A program made the translations under genes and the position numbers. This document shows, piece after piece, positions 11,850 to 19,777 of a stretch of 64,000 nt of DNA (positions are counted from its first letter, which is position 1; each line of letters starts with the position of its first letter). Below the pieces are notes generated by a model. It did not search any database. It saw only the letters and a list, made by a program, of their open reading frames with translations, and was not told where the DNA came from. This DNA is from Chenopodium formosanum (taxonomy: Eukaryota > Streptophyta > Magnoliopsida > Caryophyllales > Amaranthaceae). The DNA lies in the NCBI GenBank assembly GCA_024500155.1, contig CM044859.1, forward strand, positions 44,128,003-44,192,002. Reading direction: 5' to 3'.

Positions 11850-12095
11850 TGACATGGCAAACTGTACGTGACACGGGAAGACCCACCGTCAGACGGTACA
11901 CTTTCCCGTGTCACGGTCCAATTTTGGTGTGACGCGGGAAATTTTCAGAAAACGGGATAGAAAACGCGTTAAGGGTTTACGCGGAAAAGACACGGAATGT
12001 CCCGTGTCACGGCAGACTTCCCGTGTCACGGGAAACCCACCGTCAGACGGGAAGGATTCCCGTGACACGGTAGGTACCTGCCGTGGCGTGGGAAA
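11850..12095. repeat. Palindrome cluster in Tat-2 3' LTR
   Basis: About ten sites in 245 bases of two 11-base words, CCGTG-T/A-CACGG and CCGTC-A-GACGG, plus decayed forms such as CCGTGGCGTGG. Spacing is irregular (roughly 10-60 bases), so it is not a tandem array. The same words recur elsewhere in Tat-2 but not in its neighbours. Confidence 0.85.
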
Positions 12096-12498
12096 TTCCA
12101 GCCCATTTTTCCGTCTAAATACATTTTTAACCCTAATTTCATTCGGCATTTTAAGTGCCGATTGATAATTTCGGGCTTTCCTGACTTATTATTATTTGGG
12201 CTAAAATAAGAAAATAATTAAATAAAAATAAATAAAAGGTTTGGGCCAAAAATAAATAATAAAACAATAAAATTAAAAAAGGTTTGGGCTAACATTAAAT
12301 AATAAGTTTGGGCTGAAATTAAAACTATACTTTTACTAAACATTAAGGGTAATCCATGGACTGTTCAAAAATACGAATTTAATCAAATACGATTTTTTAA
12401 GCACTCTCGGGATTAAATACTGAACCCGACTAATAGTGGCGGTGAAAGGTTGTTCATCATCGGGTTTGGTTTTGGGGAGACATTTTTAGGTGTCTACA

Positions 12499-12512
12499 GA
12501 AGCCCCCACTTT
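12499..12512 (-). other. Polypurine tract of Tat-2
   Basis: In - sense AAAGTGGGGGCTTC directly precedes the LTR start TGTAGACACC. It is identical in kind to the tracts at 8899-8912 and 55988-56001. Confidence 0.85.
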
Positions 12513-13479
12513 GACTGAGTTTGTAGAAACGTCAGTTTCGAAAACGATAGTCAAAGTAGCCGGTAGGACGGAGAATGATTTAAGACGTTCTGCGATCCTA
12601 AATCACTCTGTATACGCCGATACCTGCAGAAAAATGTTAGTTCTACAGATAAAAGGGTAAAAGGATAGAATACGTATCTGACACCAGTGTATTGGTGACA
12701 ATCGGATTTGGCAGCTTCCTAAGCTTGAAGGAATCCACCGAGTGACATTTGTTGAAACGCTTTCCATGCTTGAGGAAAACCGACTGAAGAATTTGGTAGT
12801 TTTCTAAGCCTGAAGAAACCTACCGGATGACACATTCCATGCTTGAGGAAAGTCGATGTATGAATTTGGTGTCGTTCTATGCTTGAAGAATTTCACCGAT
12901 AATGCCTTCCATACTTGATGAAAGCCGACAAAGGAATTTGGCGGTTTTCTATACTTGAAGAAAAATCCACCGATAACGCTTTCCATGCCTGAGGAAAGCC
13001 GACTTGGCGGTTTTCTATACTTGAATAAAAATCCACCGATAACGCTTTCCAAGCCTGAGGAAAGCCGAATTGGCGGTTTTCTATACTTGAAGAAAAATCC
13101 ACCGATAATGCTTTCCAAGCCTGAGGAAAGCCGACTTGGCGGTTTTATATACTTGAAGAAAAATCCACCGATAATGCTTTCCAAGCCTGAGGAAAGCCGA
13201 CGATTGCTGAAATTTGTAAGTGTATGATGGTTCGATTATCTCCGAACGTGGGCCACAGATGATTCACAATTTTAAGTCGATTATCCGAGCATATTAGGTG
13301 CTTAAAATGCCGAAAAATAGACTTTGATGCTTGCTAGGGGTAAAATGGTAATTTTATTCCCCTTTAAGTATCAATTACAATTTTCCACGTAATTCCAGCG
13401 AAAAATAACTGTCCAATTTATGCAAAAAAATCGTACAAGATTAGTCAAAATGTCAGAATATTCGCAAATAACTGTATAA
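12513..13479 (-). other. Tat-2 3' untranslated region
   Basis: There is no gene here. The first 200 bases next to the tract are conserved with the Tat-1 3'UTR (55805-55990, same strand sense). The rest is mostly the 66-base tandem array listed separately. ORFs in this stretch come from the array. Confidence 0.7.
12720..13206. repeat. 66-base tandem repeat, about 7 copies
   Basis: The unit contains GGCGGTTTTCTATACTTGAAG and CTTTCCAAGCCTGAGG. The word GCGGTTTT starts at 12941, 13007, 13073 and 13139, exactly 66 apart; copies further left are diverged. Because 66 is a multiple of 3, several frames stay open and give repetitive peptides that should not be taken as genes. Tandem repeats in the 3'UTR are known for Tat/Ogre elements and can seed satellites. 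Confidence 0.85.
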
Positions 13480-13662
13480 AAACCGCCGTGTCACAAAAAA
13501 CATTTTCGTGACACGGCAAAGGCCCCCCGTGTCGCGGGAATCAAGTGGCTGAAAAACGGTCAAAAAAAGCATCTCTGACCGGTCAAAGCTTGTGCACCAC
13601 ACAATAATCTGACCGTTACGTGGGAACAGGGTCCGTTGCACGGGATTTTTATGTTTTAAATA
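13480..13662 (+). promoter_or_regulatory. Putative promoter of antisense PMD gene in Tat-2
   Basis: A palindrome cluster (CCGTGTCACAA, CGTGACACGGC, CCGTGTCGCGGG, GACCGGTC, CGTTACGTG) is followed at 13654-13662 by TTTTAAATA, a plausible TATA variant. The arrangement copies that of the LTR. Transcription toward higher coordinates would give the leader exon below. Confidence 0.5.
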
Positions 13663-13679
13663 CCAAACACTTTCCCATT

Positions 13680-14129
13680 TTGCTCATTCTTTTCCTCGTC
13701 CGATTCTCATCCAAACAACTCAATTTTTTTTTTGGTTTGCCGTGCCTCGTAGACTGCTCACCGACGCTCGGTTTTTCTTCCCTTCGACCGGCTTTCACCA
13801 CCGTGTCGCGGCGGTTTGCTTCCTCTTTTTCTCTTTTTTTATTTTTTTCTGCGACTTTGCTGCTGCTGTTATTCGCTGCTGCCTACTGCTGTTGCTGTTT
13901 ACCGCCTGAGGTTGCCGTCACAGTCACCGGAGCTCCGTCTCCTCTCAAGCTCACCGTGACACGGGACAGCCTCGCCGTGTCACGGCTTTATTTGACCGTG
14001 TCGCGGCGGTCTGCTGGTGACCGGAGTTTTTTTTTTTTTCGAGCCTTTGTTGCTCGATTTTTTTGCCGAATTTACTCAAAATTTTTGGCCATACACCTCA
14101 TATTCGAACCTCTACAAGGATCTATGTAA
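13680..14129 (+). other. Leader (5'UTR) exon of Tat-2 PMD gene
   Basis: The stretch is C/T-rich, as leaders of these elements are, and contains further palindromes at 13800-13815 and 13960-14012. It ends at a good splice donor (TATGTAAGTTC, about 14126-14136). An acceptor just before the PMD start codon (TTTTTATAATAG at 14711-14722) would remove a 0.6 kb intron. The open frame across it (13620-14129) has low-complexity Phe/Ser/Leu content and no homology I recognise, so I treat it as non-coding. Confidence 0.45.
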
Positions 14130-14723
14130 GTTCTTCTTAATTTGTGCCTCAAATTTGCTTCAAAAGTAATTTCATGAAAAACCCTTAAAAATCAATTTGG
14201 GGATTTTTGATTTTGAGGTTTTATGTTGAAATACTTGCCATGATTTTACTTGTATATGTATGTATGTGTGTTTGTGAGAAATTTGAGACAAAAATTGCAT
14301 GATTTGATGGAGAATTGAGCACATCACCATTTTTGGGTACTACTTTGTGAAATGATGTTCATGTTACTTCTTTGCACTTGAAATGGTGAAAAAATGGTGG
14401 TAAACCTTGTGAAATATTTCATAATGTATTGATTCATTGTTTTTGTGCGATTTCGAAACATACTTTGCGTATGTACTATATTGTCATGGAGAACATAGTA
14501 TCATGCGGCTAGGAGAACTGTAGTATTAGTTTGTCATGAAGAAACTAAATACCATAATTTCGCTAATTTTTAGCTTGGAGGTAAAACTTTAGCGTATAAT
14601 TCGATAAATAACTAAATAACTTAGGAAATGATGCTAAGTATTTAGATCTTTATTTTTATAAAAATGCAACTTGAATTAAATGTCTTAAGAAATGATGCTA
14701 AGCATTTAGATTTTTATAATAGC

Positions 14724-17318
14724 ATGCGTAGGCGACGAGATTGCGATCTTTCTACCCACAGTCGGCGTCGGGCTTTTCGGGAGAACACTCCCACTATTCC
14801 TGAGGGTATGGACGACGATGCTTTAGAGTCTGAGCCTCGGCATCCACGAGTAGAGGTAGGTGGGTTCCACCTCCGTGGACTCCAGACCAGTTGGTTTTTC
14901 TGCCGTGAAAACCATGTTTCTCATTGCCCACTCTCCGGCATAGTCGATGGCACACTTCGCCACCACGGTTATGGAGCCGGCGATTTGATCCCTCGACTTC
15001 ACCATATCATTACGAGGGATCCTGCTACGAACGCCCTATGGGAATCGGCTGGTTTAGTAGATTTCTATACGGCGGTTGTAGGGTTTCGCAGCCCCCGGGG
15101 TTGCGGTGCGACGGTCGTTCGCGCATTGTTAGAGTATTTCTGGGATACTACCAACACTTTTCATTTTGCTTGGGGGGAGATGACGGTGACCCCTCTAGAC
15201 TTCAGTTTGATTAGCGGGTTGCGCTTCACCGGCCGGGCTGTAGCTCAGATGTCTGATTTGTCTTGGGGATCGGCTGAGGCAGCTGATTTGTTGGGTCCGA
15301 TCGTTCAGCATATCAGGACCCGACCAGTGTCTCGAGGTGGTCCTAGAAGCGGACGATCAGAGCTGGCTTCAGTTTTAGCTCGTGGCTTCGACATGGAGGA
15401 TACGTCGGCTGAGCAGCGAGTGCGGATATTCATCCTGATACTGATCTCTATGACCCTTTCTCCTGATAGGAGTTCACACGTACTCCTTTGCTACCTCCCT
15501 TCTTTGGTCAGGATCCATGAGATAGGATCCTATAGCTGGGCCAGCCTTGGATATGCCGATCTTCTCCTATCGCTACGTCATGGCTGTCGGCAGCTGAATG
15601 ATGAGTCTCCCATCACCGTCTATGGTCTGTGGAGAGTCGTAGAGGTGATGATCTTTTCCCCCTTTTTGTTTCACCTTAACTTGTTCGACTCATGTGCTAA
15701 AGATTACTTTTCATTGCAGCTATGGTTCTACGAGTACTTCCCAGGCTTGGCTCCTCGCCGGTGTCGTGGAGCGGTCCATGATTTCCTTGTCGGGGCCAGC
15801 TGGCGCGATCGAGGAGAGTCGCGGGTGGAGTCTGTCCCTGCGCTGCGTGGGCTGCTACGCCGAGGCACCTCTTATGTCGGCGTAAGAATCATATTTGTTG
15901 ATGTTATTTTCCTTCTGACGTTGTTTCCATTGTTTCACGCCAACTTTTTATGGTTTTCAGGTTGCCATTGATTTCCAGTATCGTTCTTGGGCCGGGATGA
16001 CTGATCTACCTGAGGCCTTGCGTCTTTCAGCGGACTGTACCATTTTGGTTGGTAACGGACGCTTTTTCTGGTATTTGGGGGAGCGAGTCATTCGTCAGCA
16101 TAGCGGCAATCGCTTTGTGGTGCCCTCATCTCCACCAGAGTCGATGCTGGACTCGCGCTTGATAAGAGAGTTGATAAATAGGGGAGAGCGCTATACTTTT
16201 CCATGGCAGGAGCTTGTACACATGGAGAGTGACTTTGCGCGGGACTTGCTTCCTTCTCTGGCTCCTCCACCCCGTCTTCCTGAGGTATGATTTCTTTTGA
16301 GGATCTTCGTTACTAGTCTCTATTTTAAATAGTCGAATAACTTGATTATTCGATTGTATTTTTAGATGACTATTCGCCCCGTGGGGAGGATCGAGATTCC
16401 TCCTCAGTCTGTCCGTTATCCAGGGCCGATTGGTATCACCGAGGACCATATTGCTGACGCGCCAGAGGGTTACAGTCAAGCGCAGGAGTCTCTGCCCGAG
16501 GTCTTTGAGCCGGTAAGTTTTTTTTTTTTGATGCATTATTCATCCTTTTAACACCGCTTGTTACTGACTATTCTTTGTTTTATCTTCAGCCTAACCGCCC
16601 GGATATGATGGGACTCATGAAGCTGGTTGACGCCATGAAGTATTGCATCATCAAGCTTCGACGTGGTGCGAGTTGTTGGAGCTCTAGCGACATTCTTGAG
16701 GTATCATTCATTTTTTTACTTCTACCATTTGTTTTATTTTGCATTGTTGACACCTTTTGATTTTGTATCTTTCAGGAGCGACGGAGGTCCCGCTCGCGCT
16801 CGAGGCATAGAGGCTCAGACGAGGAGGAGCTTGGTCGTGGTAGACGATCTCCTGAGATTCATCGGCGTTCTCATTCTCAGCGAGAGCCTCAGACTACTCA
16901 GCCGTTTCAGGAGGCTTAGTGGCAGCAGCCTCAGTCTTCCCAGCGCTTTCCGGGCCAGAGTCAAGGGTAGCGGCAGTCGTTTTCACAGCCTCCACAGCCT
17001 GAGCTTGGGTCTGTTTTGACTCCCTTGGATCTTGGTTCATTTTCAGCTCCATTGTCCGGGATTCCTCCACCGGTGTCGGGCTTGTTCTCAGTTCCGATGT
17101 ATGGGACGATGCCTTCACCGACGATTCTTGTGTCTTTGAGTCAGTCTACACCGTTTTCCGGCTGGACGGGTCCTGCCTTGAGTTTGACTACTGATGGGGT
17201 CACAGGGACTAGTAGGGATACTACTCCCCGTACTCGGATGATGGAGGGACTCTTCGGCTCACCGTTCCCATATGCGCAGGGTGGAGATGATACTGATTCT
17301 GGCTCTAGAGACTTTTGA
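14724..17318 (+). pseudogene. Antisense PMD (plant mobile domain) gene of Tat-2, six exons
   Basis: Exons, all phase 0 with GT-AG borders: 14724-15644, 15720-15881, 15961-16284, 16366-16512, 16590-16700, 16776-17318; about 735 codons. Exons 1-3 carry the plant mobile domain: SGIVDGTLRHHGYG, FYTAVVGFRSPRG, VVRALLEYFWDTTNTFHF, then WGEMTVTPLDFSLISGL, the aminotransferase-like MAIN/MAIL1 family signature. The last exon is Arg/Ser- then Gln/Pro-rich (ERRRSRSRSRHRG). Two TAG codons in it (16917, 16968) look like CAG to TAG changes; otherwise it is intact. An ATG at 14664 lies upstream in frame, but an acceptor at 14722 favours 14724. It lies opposite to gag-pol. PMD proteins occur as host genes and within transposons; the element's use of it is unknown. 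The Tat-1 homologue is at 50388-52534. Confidence 0.8.
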
Positions 17319-17955
17319 CCGAGGGTTTTTATTTGTATATACTATGATGACACTTGACATGTTTATTTATTATGACTCTCTTGTACATTATTCATAGCTT
17401 ATGTGTTTATTATTGTGTGTTAGTGTGTGCTTGAAACTCATTGTGTGTGATCGTGTATCTATTAATGACGCGACAAAAAATATAAGTGGAGTATTGGAGG
17501 GTACCGACCTTCCCCAAAAGAAAAGGAAATAAATAAAAAGACAAGCAAAAATAAATAAAATGATAAGGAAATAAAATATTAAAGTGAGGAATAAATAAAT
17601 AAAATTACCTTCCCCAAAAAAAGAAATAAGAAGACAAGCAAAAATAAATAAAATGATAATAAAATATTAAAGTGATGAATAAATAAATAAATGAAAATGC
17701 CTTCCCCAAAAGAAAAAAAAAAAAGACAAGCAAAAATAAATAAAATGATAAAGAAATAAAATATTAAAGTGATGAACAAATAAATAAATAAAATAAAGAT
17801 AATAATAATATTAATAAAAAATAATAATAATAAAGATAAAAAAGTTGAGAATTTTATTAGAAATAAAACTCTCAGAAAACTGAAAAATAAACGGTGAAGA
17901 TAAAATTCTATAAAAAATCCGGATAGATACGAGAAAAGATGAAAAAAGAAAATGC
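17319..17955. other. AT-rich spacer with short tandem repeat
   Basis: There is no gene. Three copies of an A-rich unit of roughly 90-100 bases (each starting CCTTCCCCAAAA at about 17507, 17610 and 17700) run to about 17795, followed by ATA/AAT-rich sequence. It separates the PMD stop from the DUF7745 promoter. Confidence 0.7.
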
Positions 17956-17959
17956 GTGG

Positions 17960-18137
17960 GGTGCCGTGACACGACACTATGCACCGTGTCATGGCAGAAC
18001 TTGTCGTGTCGTGGAAAAAGTTCCCGTGACACGGTAGGATTTGCCGTGTCACGGTACGCGTATTACTCTGCGGTGTGTTTTTACGCTTATGAAAAGATAA
18101 ATTCTAGGCAATTTCGAGCGCTTTTGCTATAAAATAA
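17960..18137 (+). promoter_or_regulatory. Putative promoter of antisense DUF7745 gene in Tat-2
   Basis: A cluster of CCGTGACACGA, CCGTGTCATGG, CGTGTCGTGG, CCGTGACACGG and CCGTGTCACGG (17963-18057) is followed by a TATA box (TATAAAATAAG) at 18129-18139, about 70 bases before the ATG at 18207. The same geometry exists in Tat-1 (39461-39600, - strand). Confidence 0.65.
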
Positions 18138-18206
18138 GACCAGTTTATTCATGATATGCATAATTACGAAACACAAAATAATTTAGAATTTCATATTTCA
18201 ATAATC

Positions 18207-18851
18207 ATGTCTCAAAATTTTGATAATACATTGCGCGACTGGTCTTATTCTTTGACCAATGCTGAAAAAAGAGAGTTAGAATTATTTCATGTCAGGGGTT
18301 TGCTAGCCCTGCGACATGTAGCTATTGAACATGATTTTCTTAGGGCAGCATTAGATTATTGGAGTCCAGAAACACACTGTTTTAAATTTGATTATGATGA
18401 AATATGTCCCCTGCCGGAGGAATTCGGTGCAATCTTTGGATTTCCTGCTAGAAATCTTATTGCCATGCCTACCCTACGTGAATATTATTACCAAGATTTT
18501 GAACGCCATCTGAATCTAACAGATCCAGATTTAAATAGAATAGTTTGTGGTAATGAGGTAGACTTAGAAAAACTTGCAAATTTATATTTTAATCGCCCTA
18601 TCTCTAAGTCTTATCATGTATATCGTAGAAGGGCATATATTTTTTGCATGTTTAGCAAGCTTTTATTTGCAAACGGTAGGGTAGGACATGCTTGTCTAGC
18701 GTCTGTGCTCGAACATGTCGAATCTGGAAGATCTCCTATGCCGACGTGCCTTGGAGAAACATTTCGTGGCCTTGTCGAAGCAAAAGCTGACCTGAAAGCC
18801 ATCAGGAAGGGCTCTCTGGTACTGCTACAGGTAAAAATATGCTCCGAGTAG
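18207..18851 (+). CDS. Antisense DUF7745-like gene of Tat-2 (exon 1 only)
   Basis: The start at 18207 (MSQNFDNTL) is chosen over 18156 because the Tat-1 homologue starts at the equivalent ATG, at the same distance from its TATA box. Recognisable blocks are LELFHVRGLLALRHVAIEHDFLRAALDYW, DEICPLPEEFGAIFGFP, RPISKSYHVYRRRAYIFCMF and ESGRSPMPTCLGET. They fit DUF7745, a domain of unknown function common in plant retroelements; I named it from memory of the family. The frame ends six codons past a splice donor (CTACAG|GTAAAA at 18830-18831). The second exon, which Tat-1 still has, is absent, so this copy is probably truncated. It points toward the integrase end, tail to tail with pol. Confidence 0.7.
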   Translation: MSQNFDNTLRDWSYSLTNAEKRELELFHVRGLLALRHVAIEHDFLRAALDYWSPETHCFKFDYDEICPLPEEFGAIFGFPARNLIAMPTLREYYYQDFERHLNLTDPDLNRIVCGNEVDLEKLANLYFNRPISKSYHVYRRRAYIFCMFSKLLFANGRVGHACLASVLEHVESGRSPMPTCLGETFRGLVEAKADLKAIRKGSLVLLQVKICSE

Positions 18852-18930
18852 CCCCCGTGACACAAAACAGGCACCGTGTCACGGTGGGTGTCTGCCGTGG
18901 CACGGTGAAACCTGCCGTGTCACGGGAATC
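18850..18930. repeat. Palindrome cluster at the 3' end of Tat-2 DUF7745 gene
   Basis: Four to five copies of CCGTGACAC/CCGTGTCACGG in 80 bases between the antisense gene and the integrase end. Tat-1 has its own motif in the matching place (29318-29412). Confidence 0.8.
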
Positions 18931-19024
18931 TGCAAATTTTTTTTTTATTTTTTATTTTTTTGTGACGCAATGCTGAACTGACGCGCATATTTGATCAACA
19001 GAGGGAGGATTTTTATTTTTCAAA

Positions 19025-19092
19025 GTGGCCGGGCCCCCTTGAGGGGTTGCCTACGTATCCTAAAAAGGAATCAGGCCAAACGTAGCTCTATT
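19025..19092 (-). other. Conserved block downstream of integrase (Tat-2)
   Basis: In - sense it reads AGAGCTACGTTTGGCCTGAT...GGATACGTAGGCAACC. Tat-1 has nearly the same sequence at 29190-29239, although neither lies in a gene. Conservation between two otherwise diverged elements suggests a functional RNA or DNA signal. Confidence 0.6.
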
Positions 19093-19111
19093 GGGTCATG
19101 AACCCATGCGA

Positions 19112-19777
19112 CTAGACATAGAATTTCTTGAGTTGATCCAATTTGGTTAAATTTTGGAAGCTGTTACCGTCCATGTCTACCAATTGTGCCGCTCCGCAAG
19201 ACAGGATGGCTTTAACAATGTACGGGCCTGACCAATTCGGTCTGAATTTTCCTCTTGGATCTAACACATTTTTACGAAGTGCCTTAAGCACTAGGTCACC
19301 TTCTTTGATGTTCCTGGTCTTGACTTTTTTATTAAAATGTCGCGTCATACGCTGTTGGTAGGTTTGGACATGATGCAAAGCTGCCAAGCGTTTTTCATCA
19401 AGTAAGACCAGTTCGTCGTATCTTGCTCTAATCCAGTCGACTTCATCTAGTTGGCTTTCCAATGCGATTCGAAAAGAAGGGATTTCGAGTTTGATTGGTT
19501 GTACAGCTTCAACTCCATAAACCAAAGAGAAAGGTGTAGCCCCCGTTGATGTACAAACAGAGGTTCGATAACCCCAAAGGGCGAAATGTAGCTTACTTGG
19601 CCAATCCTTGTAATTTTCTATCATCTTTTCGATGATAGTTTTCACATTTTTGTTGGCCGATTCGACTGCACCATTTGTTTGTGGTCTGTAAGGTGATGAT
19701 CGGTGATGCTTGATAAGATATTTTTGTAATAATTCCACGCATTCAGCTTGGAAACGTGTTCCATTATCACTGATCAT
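19112..19777 (-). pseudogene. Tat-2 integrase C-terminal part (separated by frameshift)
   Basis: These 221 codons continue the integrase: ISDNGTRFQAEC (second catalytic Asp), SPYRPQTNGAVESANKN (catalytic Glu) and the C-terminal GPYIVKAIL-type GPY/F segment (PNWSGPYIV). They belong to the same protein as 19774-22380 but are one base out of frame: near 19816 a base is missing in - sense after GAGAG, where Tat-1 reads ERNIICRYGVPHEM. The stop at 19112 is followed by the conserved post-integrase block. Integrase inserts element cDNA into nuclear DNA. Confidence 0.88.

Larger units (their letters stand above)
10800..12498 (-). repeat. Tat-2 3' LTR
   Basis: In - sense it runs TGTAGACACCTAAAAATG...GACGCCTACA. 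It is preceded (higher coordinates) by the polypurine tract and abuts the Tat-1 integrase. A TATA box (TATAAATA) lies at 11777-11784 and the CCGTGTCACGG palindrome cluster at 11850-12095. It pairs with 26956-28638. Confidence 0.92.

Noticed and set aside
11850..12095. CRISPR-like array of spaced palindromic repeats
   Set aside because: Units are only 11 bases, spacing varies widely, there are no cas genes, and the DNA is plainly plant nuclear. It is kept as a palindrome cluster.
12804..13227. ORFs with 22-residue repeats on both strands
   Set aside because: They are products of the 66-base tandem array; no start context or homology. Mentioned in findings only as a remote possibility.
13620..14129. 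169-codon ORF with Phe/Ser/Leu-rich sequence
   Set aside because: C/T-rich leader composition, a splice donor at its end, and palindromes inside; fits an untranslated leader exon of the PMD gene.
17579..18052. 157-codon hydrophobic ORF on the - strand
   Set aside because: Translation of AT-rich tandem repeats (Phe/Leu/Ile runs) opposite the DUF7745 promoter; not a membrane protein gene.
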